A stretch of 49,561 nucleotides of DNA from Oscillospiraceae bacterium (GCA_028720105.1 JAQYLI010000002.1:1-49561), one strand, 5' to 3'. Shown: positions 28,804 through 38,368, counted from the stretch's first letter. Notes: generated by a model not told the origin, from the letters alone. Program-made: numbers and translations.

Positions 28804-29553
28804 TTACTTTCTATTCATCTGAGAAAGCGCATATAAATTTGTGAATATAAAAAGGGATAATACCGAATAAAGTATTGCTTTTTTCTTGCTGATGGTTCCC
28901 TCTTTGCAAAGTGATACGGCGGAGCTTATTCCGCAGTATGCCGCAATGCAGTAAAGAACACCAAAGCATATTGCCGTTATTACCAGAAGATTTATCAGCG
29001 GCAGACAAGTCCCTATGAGACTGATGCCTACGAATGCCATAATAAACGGAATAAAGAGAATAATGATTACAAAGCCAATGCAAAAAGCACATAGCGAAAC
29101 TAACAGTATCATTAACGCACTGACTGAAAATGCACCTATCAGATAAATGCAAGCATAAATCGCAAGCACAAGTGCTATCACAGCAAACGGTATAGATAAA
29201 GCCGCCGAAGTCATACCAAGCTTTATATGGTCATCGGAATATCCCGATTTTCTGCTGTGCCGCATAAACTTCACAGCTCCGATAACAGATACTATTATCT
29301 CAGGAACGGCAATTATGAGGGCGAAAGCAATATAGATCAATTTCTTTCCCCAGTCGTCACTCATCTCAAGATCGGGCTTTATGTCGAACATAACAGCCGA
29401 TGATATCCCTGCCGCAAGAGCGTGAAGAACGGGAAAAGCAAGGTAAATATTTCCTGTGCCTATATATTCCCTGTTCAGCTTTCCTGTGCAGTCGGCAATG
29501 AAATATGCCACAGCCCCCACAGTAATGATAAGCGAAATTATTACAGCAGCCAA
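28804..29553 (-). CDS. Unknown polytopic membrane protein between the ecfA genes
   Basis: A 249-residue protein with about six to seven hydrophobic segments and two charged loops (DIKPDLEMSDDWGKK near 78-92 and RHSRKSGYSDDHIK near 118-131). No family recognised. A TTG at 29553 is preferred because AGGGGGAG lies 5 bases upstream, right after the stop of the preceding gene; an ATG at 29619 would overlap that gene by over 50 bases. It is the second gene of a two-gene unit with its own promoter. Confidence 0.7.
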   Translation of the reverse strand: MAAVIISLIITVGAVAYFIADCTGKLNREYIGTGNIYLAFPVLHALAAGISSAVMFDIKPDLEMSDDWGKKLIYIAFALIIAVPEIIVSVIGAVKFMRHSRKSGYSDDHIKLGMTSAALSIPFAVIALVLAIYACIYLIGAFSVSALMILLVSLCAFCIGFVIIILFIPFIMAFVGISLIGTCLPLINLLVITAICFGVLYCIAAYCGISSAVSLCKEGTISKKKAILYSVLSLFIFTNLYALSQMNRK

Positions 29554-29566
29554 ATAAGCTCCCCCT

Positions 29567-29848
29567 TTACTCAGTTTTAAGCGACTTGTACGCAATAATA
29601 CCCAGAGCGATAAGCGCAATGATATTAACCGCAGGTATCAGCATAAGGAAAAGGTACACAACGCATTTGAGAAGCGAGAAAACTCCCTTACCCAGAAGCG
29701 AAACAAGAAGCCATACCCCTGCAATAATGCAGACGATAGCCGCAATGCACATAAACAGCAGCATTCCCACTCCCGAAAACAGCGAAAAAACGGTAATGCC
29801 CGCAACAACAAGAAGAGCGATAAGCGAAATAAGTGTTAAGATCATCAT
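29567..29848 (-). CDS. Small hydrophobic membrane protein between the ecfA genes
   Basis: A 93-residue, almost wholly hydrophobic protein with three predicted helices (about 2-24, 30-52 and 60-86) and a short basic end (YKSLKTE). No family recognised. GGGG lies 10 bases before the ATG at 29848. It heads the two-gene unit inserted between ecfA and ecfA2. Confidence 0.68.
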   Translation of the reverse strand: MMILTLISLIALLVVAGITVFSLFSGVGMLLFMCIAAIVCIIAGVWLLVSLLGKGVFSLLKCVVYLFLMLIPAVNIIALIALGIIAYKSLKTE

Positions 29849-29870
29849 ATTAAATAATCCCCTTTCAGAA

Positions 29871-29927
29871 TTTCAGCGTTTTGCTGTAGTATTATAATAC
29901 CGCATATTCCTTAAATCTGCGCTGAAA
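29871..29927 (-). promoter_or_regulatory. Promoter region of the inserted membrane-protein pair, flanked by an inverted repeat
   Basis: Minus-strand TATAAT lies near 29891-29896 with no good -35 (CAGATT at 17 bp). An 8-bp inverted repeat, TTTCAGCG (29871-29878) and CGCTGAAA (29920-29927), encloses the promoter and could be an operator or a stem in the leader. Confidence 0.5.
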
Positions 29928-29950
29928 AAGGATTAGAATATGATTAAAAC

Positions 29951-30829
29951 TTACTTGCCCCGAAGCAGCCTTTCAAGGAAGTCTGCACATTCCTCCTCGG
30001 TAATTATGTGTGTATCGGCGTCCTTTCTGCCGTTTTCACGAAGCAGATACATTAGCTGGGTTGACTGAGGAACATCAAGTCCCACCTCTCTGAGTTTCTC
30101 CACGTGGGAGAATACCTCAGAGGGCGTATCATCGAGAATGACCTTTCCCCCGTCCATAACGACTACCCTGTCCGCCTGCGCCGCCTCGTCCATATAATGG
30201 GTGATAAGCACGATGGTAACGCCATTTTCACGGTTAAGCCGCTTTATGGTTTTCATAACCTCACGCCGTCCTGCGGGGTCAAGCATTGCTGTAGGCTCGT
30301 CAAGAACGATACAGTCAGGCTTCATAGCGATTATTCCCGCAATTGCCACCCTCTGCTTCTGACCGCCCGAAAGCTGTGAAGGAGCGTGTTCCCTGTATTC
30401 GTACATTCCCACAGCTTTGAGAGCCTCGTCAACTCTTACTCTCATTTCATCGGGGGGCACACCCATATTCTCAAGAGCAAATGCCACGTCCTCCTCGACC
30501 ACCGAAGCCACTATCTGATTATCGGGATTCTGAAATACCATTCCGATGTGCTTTCTGATATCAAAAAGCCTGCTTTCATCGGAAGTGTCAAAGCCTGCCG
30601 CAGTCATTTTACCGCCGCAGGGAAGAAGTATGGCATTGGTGTGCTTTGCAAATGTGGATTTGCCGCAGCCGTTGTGACCGAGAATAACGGTAAAGCTGCC
30701 TTTTTCGATACTGAGGTTTAAATCCTCGAAAACAAGTATCTTATTTTCCTCCTGCCCGTTATCCTGCTCCTCCTCCGAAGGCTCGGAGTAATAGAACATC
30801 AGATCTTCCGCAGAAATTATATTTTCCAT
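29951..30829 (-). CDS. ecfA1: ECF transporter ATPase EcfA (first ATPase)
   Basis: The 292-residue partner of EcfA' in vitamin uptake. Walker [10 protein letters not shown] (about 53-61), Q-loop [19 protein letters not shown] (about 101-119), signature LSGGQKQR, Walker [13 protein letters not shown], switch ITHYMDE. An acidic insertion ([16 protein letters not shown], about 16-31) sits between the first two strands. The start at 30829 ([10 protein letters not shown]) has GGAGG 5 bases upstream; an ATG at 30841 overlaps the preceding stop. It is the last gene of the ruv operon here, split from ecfA2 by about 1.1 kb. Confidence 0.94.
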   Translation of the reverse strand: MENIISAEDLMFYYSEPSEEEQDNGQEENKILVFEDLNLSIEKGSFTVILGHNGCGKSTFAKHTNAILLPCGGKMTAAGFDTSDESRLFDIRKHIGMVFQNPDNQIVASVVEEDVAFALENMGVPPDEMRVRVDEALKAVGMYEYREHAPSQLSGGQKQRVAIAGIIAMKPDCIVLDEPTAMLDPAGRREVMKTIKRLNRENGVTIVLITHYMDEAAQADRVVVMDGGKVILDDTPSEVFSHVEKLREVGLDVPQSTQLMYLLRENGRKDADTHIITEEECADFLERLLRGK

Positions 30830-30840
30830 ACACTCCTCCA

Positions 30841-31734
30841 TTATTTTCCGGCAACAAACATTGCCGTAGAGCCGCAGGGCAGGGCGTATTTTCCGGTTTC
30901 CACAGGGAGACCTATCTCGTCTGCCGAAACCGTACCCTTGTATTTCTCGCCCACCGTCTCACCGATGATATATGCCATTACAGAGGGAGAAAGCCCCGTT
31001 GTATAGCTGTTAAGAAGAAAGAAAAGGGGATCGTCACTGAGAACGCCTGTACAAAGCTTCACAAGGTCATAAATGCAGTCCTCAAGCTTCCATACCTCCT
31101 GATTGGGACCTCTGCCGTAGGAGGGAGGGTCCATTATCACAGCGTCATACTTTCTGCCCCTCTTTATCTCACGGGCAACGAATTTTTCGCAGTCGTCAAC
31201 TATCCAGCGCACAGGTCTGTCCGAAAGCCCGGAAGAAGCGGCATTGTCCCTTGCCCACTGAACCATTCCCTTTGAAGCGTCCACGTGGCATACCGAAGCG
31301 CCTGCCGCAGCGCAGGCAAGTGTGGCTCCTCCCGTATAGGCAAAGAGATTTAGAACATTTACCTCTTTTCCCTCGCTTATCCTTTTTCTGATAAGCTCGG
31401 AGGTAAATTCCCAGTTAACAGCCTGCTCGGGGAAAAGTCCCGTATGCTTGAAGCCTGTGGGACGAATGTTGAAAACCAGCTTCTCGCCAATACCAAGCTC
31501 ATATGCGATCTGCCAGCTTTCGGGCAGCTTTTTTGCAAAGCTCCATTGACCTCCGCCCTTGTCCGAACGGAAATAATGACCGTCAGCCTTATCCCAGACG
31601 AGAGACTTTTTTTCGGTTTTCCAGATGACCTGAGGGTCGGGGCGTACAAGCGAATACTTTCCCCAGTATTCCAGCTTTTCCGAACAAGAACAGTCGATAA
31701 GCCTGTAATCTGTCCATCTGTCAGCTATTCTCAT
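30841..31734 (-). CDS. RlmK/RlmI-like class I SAM-dependent methyltransferase
   Basis: A 297-residue methyltransferase of the COG1092 type, which methylates 23S rRNA in characterised members. SAM motif I is [20 protein letters not shown] (about 126-145), followed by [18 protein letters not shown] and the catalytic-type DPPSYGRG (about 200-207). The N-terminal PUA domain of RlmI is absent, so it matches the shorter stand-alone form; target unknown. AAAGGA lies about 9 bases before the ATG. It sits in the ruv operon between a GlmM-like gene and ecfA1, whose start overlaps the end of this gene. Confidence 0.88.
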   Translation of the reverse strand: MRIADRWTDYRLIDCSCSEKLEYWGKYSLVRPDPQVIWKTEKKSLVWDKADGHYFRSDKGGGQWSFAKKLPESWQIAYELGIGEKLVFNIRPTGFKHTGLFPEQAVNWEFTSELIRKRISEGKEVNVLNLFAYTGGATLACAAAGASVCHVDASKGMVQWARDNAASSGLSDRPVRWIVDDCEKFVAREIKRGRKYDAVIMDPPSYGRGPNQEVWKLEDCIYDLVKLCTGVLSDDPLFFLLNSYTTGLSPSVMAYIIGETVGEKYKGTVSADEIGLPVETGKYALPCGSTAMFVAGK

Positions 31735-31755
31735 TAAAACAAATTCCTTTCATAA

Positions 31756-33090
31756 CTAATGTATGGGGCAAAGCCTTTTCACAGCTTCGGCTATCTCCAG
31801 AGCCATACTGTTTACAGCGTCAAACCTCCTGCCCTCAACGCTTACACGGATAACAGGCTCGGAGGGGTTCTCCCTTACGATTATCCTGCCAATTCCCCCA
31901 AGCTCTCTTTCTTTTTTCTCAATAAGCTCCTCAAGCTCGGGAATATTTTTCCATACCTCACGCCATCTGTCGGATATCTTTATATTTATAGCCACCTGCG
32001 GGTATCTCTCCATTATCGAGCAAAGCTGTCCCAGAGTTTTTCCCGAACGCTTCACCGCCGATAACAGCATTACAGCGGTAAGCAGACCATCGCTTTCGCG
32101 GCATATATTCCCGAAAAGGATATTACCCGACTGCTCTCCGCCAAGGGAAAATCCCCCTGCAAGCATTTTTTCGGTTATGTATTTGCCGCCTGCCTTTGTG
32201 ACAACAGCTTTTATATTATTTTCCTCTGCAAAAACCGAAAAGCCTAAATTTGCCGACGCGGATATCACAGCTGAGTTATTTGCAAGAACACCTCTCTCGC
32301 GCATATCCTTTGCAAATACGGCAAGAAGCTTCTCCCCGTCGGCGGTAATGCCCTTCTCGTCCACAGCAAGGCATTTTGAGCCGAAGCCATCAAAGGAAAT
32401 TCCCAGATTGCATTTTTTATTTCTTACAAATTCCGCAAGAGTTTCCATATGAGAAATTCCGCAGTCCTTGTTGATATTATCGCCGTCGGGGTCGCAGTTC
32501 AAAAGATATACCTTTGCCCCAAGAGCGGAAAAAAGCTTCTCGGCGGCAGCGGAAACAGCACCGTTAGCGCAGTCGGCGGCAATGGTCATACCCGAGACCT
32601 CCGTGCCGGAGTTTCTGAGGATATAGTCTGTATATTCGGATATCCCGTCATTACATACCGCTCTGCTGCCGAACTTTTCTGTTTTGCCGCTGTGAGCACA
32701 AATTCTCTGATTTATTTTTTCGCTCACGTCATCGGATATTCGACACCCGTCAGAGCCGTATACGGCAAATCCGCAGTAATTGCTGTCCTTGTCGGGGTCT
32801 CCTGCCATAATAAAGCCGTCCGCACCAAGCTTTTTCACAAGAAATGCCCCTGCAGGCTGAGGAATGACCCCAAGACTTGTCACGTCCTTCCCTGCCGACA
32901 GTATCCCCGCCGTCAGAGCCGCTTCATAAGCAAAGGATGAACGCCTTGTATCCGTTCCCACAAGGAGCCTGCCGCCCTTTTTTCCGCAGAGGACCTCTGC
33001 GGCGGCTCTTCCGAGTTCTAATGCGGCTTCGCAGGAAATATCCCTCGCCAAAGCGCAGAAATTTCCCTCCGAACCTAATGATATGCTCAT
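31756..33090 (-). CDS. GlmM/phosphohexomutase-like protein lacking catalytic residues
   Basis: The 444-residue protein aligns by eye with phosphoglucosamine mutase over its full length (ISDDVSEKI, AADCANGAVS, LAVDEKG, SLGGEQSGN, VIRVSVEG). The active-site loops are replaced. The phosphoserine loop SASHNP is MAGDPD (residues 95-100, Ser to Gly); the metal loop DGDGDR is DGFGSK (234-239); GTDGVRG near the N-terminus is GSEGNFC; GDRY is GGKY (301-304); the phosphate loop RPSGTEP is RENPSEP. It should not act as a mutase. AAGGAG lies 13 bases before the ATG. It is in the ruv operon between ruvB and a methyltransferase. It may be a binding or regulatory pseudoenzyme; a true glmM should exist elsewhere. 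Confidence 0.85.
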   Translation of the reverse strand: MSISLGSEGNFCALARDISCEAALELGRAAAEVLCGKKGGRLLVGTDTRRSSFAYEAALTAGILSAGKDVTSLGVIPQPAGAFLVKKLGADGFIMAGDPDKDSNYCGFAVYGSDGCRISDDVSEKINQRICAHSGKTEKFGSRAVCNDGISEYTDYILRNSGTEVSGMTIAADCANGAVSAAAEKLFSALGAKVYLLNCDPDGDNINKDCGISHMETLAEFVRNKKCNLGISFDGFGSKCLAVDEKGITADGEKLLAVFAKDMRERGVLANNSAVISASANLGFSVFAEENNIKAVVTKAGGKYITEKMLAGGFSLGGEQSGNILFGNICRESDGLLTAVMLLSAVKRSGKTLGQLCSIMERYPQVAINIKISDRWREVWKNIPELEELIEKKERELGGIGRIIVRENPSEPVIRVSVEGRRFDAVNSMALEIAEAVKRLCPIH

Positions 33091-33113
33091 AATATTTTGC
33101 AGTCTCCTTGAAA

Positions 33114-34163
33114 TTATTCAAACATCGAGGTCTGTCCCTCGGGCATATTGTAGCCCATATGCTTATAAGCAAGAGCTGTAGCGCATCTTCCTCTGGGAGT
33201 ACGTGAAATAAATCCCAGCTGCATAAGATACGGCTCGCATACGTCCTCAAGTGTGACAGACTCCTCGCCTATAGCGGAAGCCAGGGTCTCAAGTCCCGCA
33301 GGACCTCCGCCGTAGCCCTTTATAAGCATATTTAAAAAACGCTTGTCAAGGCTGTCAAGACCCAGCGAGTCTATTTCCATACGGTCAAGAGCGATCGCGG
33401 CTATCTCACCGTTTATCCTGCCCTGACCGATGACCTCCGCAAAGTCTCTGACGCGCTTTAAAAGCCTGTTAGCAATACGTGGCGTTCCGCGGGAGCGCTT
33501 CGCTATTTCCGCCGCTCCGTCATTGTCGCAGGCAATACCAAGTATAACAGCGCTTCGCATAATGATATCCGAAAGCTGCTCTGTGGAATACAGCTCAAGG
33601 CGCTGTATAATTCCAAAACGGTCTCTGAGAGGGGCTGTAAGCTGACCTGCTCTTGTGGTGGCTCCAACGAGAGTGAAGCGGTGAAGGTCTACCTTGAGAG
33701 ACCTTGCCGAGGGACCCTTTCCCACAACGATATCAAGGGCAAAATCCTCCATAGCGGGGTAAAGTATCTCCTCAATGGAGCGTGAAAGCCTGTGTATCTC
33801 GTCGATAAACAGAACATCACCCTCGGAAAGATTTGTAAGCAGCGCCGCAAGGTCTCCCGGCTTCTCAATAGCAGGACCCGAGGTGGTTCTTATATTCACA
33901 CCCATTTCGTGGGCAATTATGGTCGAAAGAGTAGTCTTTCCCAGTCCCGGAGGACCGTAAAGCAGCACGTGGTCGAGAGACTCGTTTCTCTGCCTTGCAG
34001 CCTTGATGTAGACTGCAAGATTTTCCTTTACCTTGTCCTGACCGATATATTCGTTCAGGGTCTTGGGTCTCAGGGAATAATCTATATCATCATCTGAGGG
34101 CATAGCCTCGGGCGAGACCATACGCTCCTCAAAATCAAGCTCCATATCGCTTTGTTCCAGCAA
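33114..34163 (-). CDS. ruvB: Holliday junction branch migration ATPase RuvB
   Basis: The hexameric motor of RuvABC. About 349 residues with [20 protein letters not shown], Walker [10 protein letters not shown], Walker [10 protein letters not shown], sensor 1 VGATTRAG, sensor 2 [12 protein letters not shown], and the C-terminal winged-helix domain ending [16 protein letters not shown]. The start is uncertain: TTG at 34163 has AAAGGA 11 bases upstream; the ATG at 34145 (MELDFEERM) lacks a site within range. The upstream gene ends at 34180. RuvA and RuvC are in the same operon, but a phosphodiesterase-like gene intervenes between ruvA and ruvB. Confidence 0.97.
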   Translation of the reverse strand: MLEQSDMELDFEERMVSPEAMPSDDDIDYSLRPKTLNEYIGQDKVKENLAVYIKAARQRNESLDHVLLYGPPGLGKTTLSTIIAHEMGVNIRTTSGPAIEKPGDLAALLTNLSEGDVLFIDEIHRLSRSIEEILYPAMEDFALDIVVGKGPSARSLKVDLHRFTLVGATTRAGQLTAPLRDRFGIIQRLELYSTEQLSDIIMRSAVILGIACDNDGAAEIAKRSRGTPRIANRLLKRVRDFAEVIGQGRINGEIAAIALDRMEIDSLGLDSLDKRFLNMLIKGYGGGPAGLETLASAIGEESVTLEDVCEPYLMQLGFISRTPRGRCATALAYKHMGYNMPEGQTSMFE

Positions 34164-34179
34164 GCTAAAGTCATTCCTT

Positions 34180-35406
34180 TCAGTTTCCGATGGTATCCTT
34201 ACCGTCAAAGGATATCGGGGCAATATTTTCCGTCAAAGGTCTCTTCCATCTTGAGGTCTGCTTTGTGGGGATAATGCACAGGGGCAGGCACATTTCATCT
34301 GAGGTGATGCCCCCCGAGCCTGCCTTGTCGGGAGAGCGGTGCTTCTGATTTAATGCTCTGAATGTGAGTGACTTGTCTCCTATTGCAAAGGCAACGTAAT
34401 CACCAAGGAAATCATAAACTTTTTTATTGGATTTTCCCACGCCGAAAAGCTCTCTTCTGAGAATATCGCTTCTGCTCATAAGATGGAAATCCTCGGACAG
34501 ATCTCTTGCAAAAAGCTTTTCAAAATCTGTGCGGCAGTCGGCTTTCACATAAAAATTCACAGCACGTCCGCCGAATACGGGTGGCATAAGGAGACAGTCA
34601 CAAAGCTCATATTTGAGATTAAGCATAATTTCCGAGGAAATATCCGTCATACCGTATGCCGATGTAACAATAAGCAGAGTGTCGGTCATACTTTTGGACA
34701 GACCGTTCACCGTATCGTTAATGTCTCTGATAATGCTCTTTACCTCATCGCTGCCGCAGCCATATTTTGCCGCTGCATCACGGGGAGCGTTCCATTGGAC
34801 GTAGGTAAAGGTGTTCTGGTCGGTCTCGGCAATTTTCTTGATAAGCTCGAACATTCGCTTGGGATTGTCCGCAACCTTGTGAAAGCTTTTGTTTTCGGCT
34901 ATCTTCACTCCCGGCATTGCAACAGAAAAGGGCTGTACCGAACCGATTATTGAGCCTGCGATCTCCCCGAAAATATTCTCATAGGGCAGGATAAAATCGG
35001 CAGCGTTTGATACCGAAACAGGCTGACCCGAATATGGGTCAAGGTTTGAGGAAAGCTCCGCCGTGCGGCAGAATTCCTTGAAAAACATAGTCTGCCCCAG
35101 CCTGCAGTGCTCGTTGGGATAAAGCCCCGAGATACAGCTTACCTCCGCCGCCGCAGGGTATGAGGGGCATACCGAAGTAAGCTGCTCGGACATCTTCTTA
35201 ATAAGGGTATCCGAGGGCTTTAATGAAGCTCTGAGCATATTCTCCCCCGCTCCGCAAAGCACTATCAGCACAACATTCTTGTACATTCTGTTAAGCTCGT
35301 TGTCAAGCTTTTCGATAGACGGAACATTTGAGGGTATACGGTAAAACTTCTTAACGGACGATATTACATTGACCGGGCATTTTTTATAATTCGGAAAAAC
35401 AAGCAC
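34180..35406 (-). CDS. Alkaline-phosphatase-superfamily protein lacking metal ligands and nucleophile
   Basis: A 408-residue protein of the nucleotide pyrophosphatase/phosphodiesterase branch. Family landmarks are clear ([67 protein letters not shown]), but each catalytic position I can align is changed. The metal Asp of LxDGxG is Cys51; the Thr nucleophile stretch (PPTTTAA) is PSYPAAA (81-87); the D/H pair of PDxxxH is PRDAAA (208-213); ADHG is SAYG (249-252); the late HxGL His is Ser364. Enzymatic activity is unlikely. It starts at GTG 35406 with AAGGA 9 bases upstream, between ruvA and ruvB. It may bind a ligand or partner. Confidence 0.82.
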   Translation of the reverse strand: MLVFPNYKKCPVNVISSVKKFYRIPSNVPSIEKLDNELNRMYKNVVLIVLCGAGENMLRASLKPSDTLIKKMSEQLTSVCPSYPAAAEVSCISGLYPNEHCRLGQTMFFKEFCRTAELSSNLDPYSGQPVSVSNAADFILPYENIFGEIAGSIIGSVQPFSVAMPGVKIAENKSFHKVADNPKRMFELIKKIAETDQNTFTYVQWNAPRDAAAKYGCGSDEVKSIIRDINDTVNGLSKSMTDTLLIVTSAYGMTDISSEIMLNLKYELCDCLLMPPVFGGRAVNFYVKADCRTDFEKLFARDLSEDFHLMSRSDILRRELFGVGKSNKKVYDFLGDYVAFAIGDKSLTFRALNQKHRSPDKAGSGGITSDEMCLPLCIIPTKQTSRWKRPLTENIAPISFDGKDTIGN

Positions 35407-35418
35407 AAAAACCAGTCC

Positions 35419-36030
35419 TTATTTAAATTTTGCCAGTCCTTTGAGAGCAAGACGGATAAGCTCCTCGGGAGAAAGAGATGGGTCAAGCTTTGAAACAGCA
35501 CTCTCCGCCTCCGCCTGGGTGTATCCCAGCACAAGAAGTGCGTCCACAGCTTCGGAAGCGGCTCCGCCCGAAATGAACGCCTTGTTTACAGGTCCCGAAG
35601 GAATAGTCTGAGTAAAACTCATCTGCTCCTTGGATATCTTGTCTTTAAGCTCAAGGACGATACGCTGAGCCATTTTTGGACCTATTCCCTTGACCTTTGT
35701 AAGCTGCTTGAAGTCACCCGTTGCCACCGCAAGGGCTAAATTATTAGGGTCGATGTCCGACAGAATGGAAAGAGCAGCCTTGGGACCCACTCCCGAAACG
35801 CCCAGCAGCATTTTAAAGCAGCCAAGCTCCCTTTTGTCATAAAAGCCAAACAGCTCCGTACCGTCCTCCCTCACCTGCAAATAGGTGTAGAGAATGACCT
35901 CATCACCGATATTTCCGAGAGAAGCAAGGGTGTTGTAGGTGGTGCGGCAGCCGTAGCCTACGCCTGCACATTCCACCACCGCAAGACCCGCTTCCTTTAT
36001 AATGAGCGTTCCTCTCACGCTGTATATCAT
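35419..36030 (-). CDS. ruvA: Holliday junction DNA-binding protein RuvA
   Basis: A tetramer that binds four-way junctions and loads RuvB. The 203 residues comprise the OB domain (MIYSVRGTLI...GVGYGC), paired helix-hairpin-helix motifs (LLGVSGVGPKAALSIL about 72-87, LTKVKGIGPKMAQRIV about 107-122) and a C-terminal RuvB-binding domain (EAVDALLVLGYTQAEAESAV). Normal length. AAAGGA lies about 10 bases before the ATG. It follows ruvC by 21 bases. Confidence 0.98.
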   Translation of the reverse strand: MIYSVRGTLIIKEAGLAVVECAGVGYGCRTTYNTLASLGNIGDEVILYTYLQVREDGTELFGFYDKRELGCFKMLLGVSGVGPKAALSILSDIDPNNLALAVATGDFKQLTKVKGIGPKMAQRIVLELKDKISKEQMSFTQTIPSGPVNKAFISGGAASEAVDALLVLGYTQAEAESAVSKLDPSLSPEELIRLALKGLAKFK

Positions 36031-36051
36031 AAAGTTACATTCCTTTCCTTA

Positions 36052-36534
36052 TCAAAAGCTTATGGCAGACGATGAATGTCCGTGACATATCGCCAGAGCA
36101 AGTGCATCGGCGGTGTCGTCGGGCTTAGGAACTCTTGAAAGACCGAGAATGCTCCTTGTCATCTCCATAACCTGCTTTTTCTCCGCTCTGCCGTAGCCCA
36201 CCACCGACTGCTTCACCTGCAAAGGGGTATATTCATAAATGGGAATACCGCTTTCAGCCGCCGCAAGAACTATAACTCCCCTTGCCTGAGCCACATCAAT
36301 TCCCGTTTTCTGATTGGTGTTGAAGAAGAGCTTTTCAATGCTCATAGCGTCGGGCTTGTATTTGGTTATAACGGTTTTCATATCGTTGTAAATGTCCAGA
36401 AGTCTCAGGGGAAAATCAGCCCCCGCTGCGGTGGTGATAGCTCCGTAGCCCTTGGGCTTGAAATTATATCCGTCATAATCAAGAATGCCGTAGCCCACAA
36501 TGGCATAGCCCGGGTCAATTCCGAGAATTATCAA
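36052..36534 (-). CDS. ruvC: Holliday junction resolvase RuvC
   Basis: The endonuclease that resolves four-way junctions. The 160 residues have the RNase H-like fold with acidic residues in GIDPGYAIVGYG (Asp6), MSIEKLFFNTN (Glu), VVGYGRAEKKQVM and the C-terminal KPDDTADALALAICH pair. The start is TTG at 36534 with AAGGAG 9 bases upstream. It is the first gene of the operon downstream of a consensus-like promoter. Confidence 0.97.
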   Translation of the reverse strand: MIILGIDPGYAIVGYGILDYDGYNFKPKGYGAITTAAGADFPLRLLDIYNDMKTVITKYKPDAMSIEKLFFNTNQKTGIDVAQARGVIVLAAAESGIPIYEYTPLQVKQSVVGYGRAEKKQVMEMTRSILGLSRVPKPDDTADALALAICHGHSSSAISF

Positions 36535-36579
36535 ATAAGCACGCTCCTTAAAAGCAAAGCTTTATCATAGTTACATTTT

Positions 36580-36608
36580 ATTATAGCACAAATCTTTCTT
36601 CTATGCAA
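36580..36608 (-). promoter_or_regulatory. Promoter of the ruv operon
   Basis: Minus-strand TTGCAT (36603-36608), 17-bp spacer, TATAAT (36580-36585). No LexA-like box was recognised nearby. Confidence 0.85.
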
Positions 36609-36665
36609 GTCTTTTCAGGGATATTAGGATAAATTCACTAAATTTTTTCTAAGACAAAAATCAGT

Positions 36666-36697
36666 GCAAGGATACCGCTGAGAAACGGTATCCTTGC
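36666..36697 (-). terminator. Terminator downstream of the amino-acid ABC transporter
   Basis: GCAAGGATACCG / CGGTATCCTTGC perfect 12-bp stem with an 8-nt loop just past the ATPase stop; on the minus strand a T5 run follows after a few bases. Confidence 0.8.
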
Positions 36698-36702
36698 AAA
36701 GC

Positions 36703-37467
36703 TTATGAATTATTGTATCTTTTCAGGAACTGCTTTGTGCGCTCGTTCTCGGATTTTTCAAAGACCTCCTCGGGGGTGCCGTTTTCGATGATAACGCCCC
36801 CGTCCATAAAGATGACTCTGTCGGAGACTTCCTTTGCAAAAGCCATTTCGTGGGTAACTATCACCATTGTCATCTGCTCCTCCGCAAGACCTCTGATGAC
36901 CTTAAGTATCTCTCCCGTAAGCTCGGGGTCAAGAGCAGAGGTGGGCTCGTCAAAGAACAGCATTTCGGGGCTTAGTGCAAGGGCTCTTGCAATAGATACT
37001 CTCTGCTGCTGACCGCCGGAAAGATTGCAGGGGTATTCATTTGCCTTTGATGAAAGCCCCATTTTTCCAAGAAGCTCCATAGCTTTTTCCTCGGCTGCTT
37101 TCTTGTCCATTCCAAGAACGCATATGGGGGCTTCGGTAATGTTTCTCAGCACCGAAAAATGGGGAAACAGATTAAAATTCTGAAACACAAGACCGATTTT
37201 AAGACGGACATTTCTCAGCGTCTTTGCGTCGGCATAAACAGCCTTTCCGTCCTCTCCGCAGGTTATCATAGGCGTGCCGCAGATGGAAATAGAGCCGCCG
37301 TCCGCTTTTTCAAGCTGATTTACAATTCTGAGCAGGGTGGATTTACCACTTCCCGAGGGGCCTATTATGGACACAGCCTGTCCCTTTTCCACCGAAAAGG
37401 AAATGTCTTTAAGTACCTCTGCCTTGCCGAAGCTTTTTGAGATATTTTTTATTTCAAGCATTGACAT
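36703..37467 (-). CDS. Polar amino-acid ABC transporter ATPase (GlnQ-like)
   Basis: A 254-residue importer ATPase: Walker [10 protein letters not shown] (about 37-45), Q-loop [10 protein letters not shown] (about 95-104, typical of polar amino-acid transporters), signature LSGGQQQR (about 149-156), Walker [15 protein letters not shown] and switch VTHEM. AAAGGA lies about 9 bases before the ATG. It pairs with the permease upstream; no substrate-binding protein is in this operon, so it must be encoded elsewhere. The amino acid transported is not deducible. Confidence 0.93.
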   Translation of the reverse strand: MSMLEIKNISKSFGKAEVLKDISFSVEKGQAVSIIGPSGSGKSTLLRIVNQLEKADGGSISICGTPMITCGEDGKAVYADAKTLRNVRLKIGLVFQNFNLFPHFSVLRNITEAPICVLGMDKKAAEEKAMELLGKMGLSSKANEYPCNLSGGQQQRVSIARALALSPEMLFFDEPTSALDPELTGEILKVIRGLAEEQMTMVIVTHEMAFAKEVSDRVIFMDGGVIIENGTPEEVFEKSENERTKQFLKRYNNS

Positions 37468-37485
37468 AACAAATATCCTTTCCCG

Positions 37486-38190
37486 TTACCTGTAGTAATT
37501 GAGTTTTTTCTCGATCAATGAGAAAAGGAATGTGAGCACCGTTGCAAGTACGAAATAGAATACGCCTGCAATGATAAGCGGAACAAGGGAGCTGTACACC
37601 TGCATCTGCTGACGTGCCTTGAGAGTTATCTCCGCATATGCCACCACATTTGCAATGGAAGTGTCCTTTACAAGAGTAATGACCTCGTTTGAGGAAGCGG
37701 GCACTATCCTTTTTACCACCTGAGGAAGAATTATCCTGAAAAAGGTCTGGCTCTTTGTAAATCCCAGCGCCGCCGCAGCCTCGTACTGTCCCTTTGGAAT
37801 GGACTCTATGCCCCCTCGGAATATCTCTGCAAAATATGCCGCATAATTAAGGGAGAAAGCCGCCAGCACGGCGTAAAACATATAATTTTCGCTTCGTATA
37901 TCAATTCCCGCAAGTATCGAGGCAATGGGACCGGGCAGTCCCTCCGCAAGCTTCAGATAAGGTATTATGTAATACACCGCAATGACCTGTAACATAAGAG
38001 GAGTTCCTCTCATTATTAGGATATAAATATTTGTAAGCCAGGATATAGGCTTTATTCGGCACATTTTCAGCACAGCGGCTATCATACCGAGAGGAATGGA
38101 GAACAGAAGCGTGAAGCCGAACACTTTCAGAGTTGGAACGAGATAATTTAGCAATATACCTGTGACATTTAAAATATCTTCGGTGGTCAT
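37486..38190 (-). CDS. Polar amino-acid ABC transporter permease (HisM/GlnP type)
   Basis: A 234-residue membrane subunit with about five helices and the cytoplasmic coupling loop EAAAALGFTKSQTFFRIILPQ (about 141-161), the EAA motif of importers; MRGTPLMLQVI (about 64-74) is typical of the amino-acid subfamily. The start at 38190 (MTTEDIL) is about 12 bases after AAAGGA; a TTG at 38202 would abut that site. It is first in a two-gene operon with its own promoter. Confidence 0.93.
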   Translation of the reverse strand: MTTEDILNVTGILLNYLVPTLKVFGFTLLFSIPLGMIAAVLKMCRIKPISWLTNIYILIMRGTPLMLQVIAVYYIIPYLKLAEGLPGPIASILAGIDIRSENYMFYAVLAAFSLNYAAYFAEIFRGGIESIPKGQYEAAAALGFTKSQTFFRIILPQVVKRIVPASSNEVITLVKDTSIANVVAYAEITLKARQQMQVYSSLVPLIIAGVFYFVLATVLTFLFSLIEKKLNYYR

Positions 38191-38232
38191 TTTTATAATC
38201 AATCCTTTCGGGACAAAAGCAATATCTATTTT

Positions 38233-38261
38233 ATTATATCAGATTTTTCCACATATTGCAA
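38233..38261 (-). promoter_or_regulatory. Promoter of the amino-acid ABC transporter operon
   Basis: Minus-strand TTGCAA (38256-38261), 17-bp spacer, TATAAT (38233-38238). Divergent from the promoter at 38303. Confidence 0.83.
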
Positions 38262-38302
38262 CAATTTTGCAGAGGAAAATTTTTACGGGCAACAAATTCT
38301 GA

Positions 38303-38331
38303 TTGACATTTTTGTAGAAATATGCTAAAAT
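38303..38331 (+). promoter_or_regulatory. Promoter of the FAH-family hydrolase gene
   Basis: TTGACA (38303-38308), 17-bp spacer, TAAAAT (38326-38331). Confidence 0.85.
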
Positions 38332-38368
38332 AAAATGGTATACTTTTATATGAAAGGCGGCACACAGT

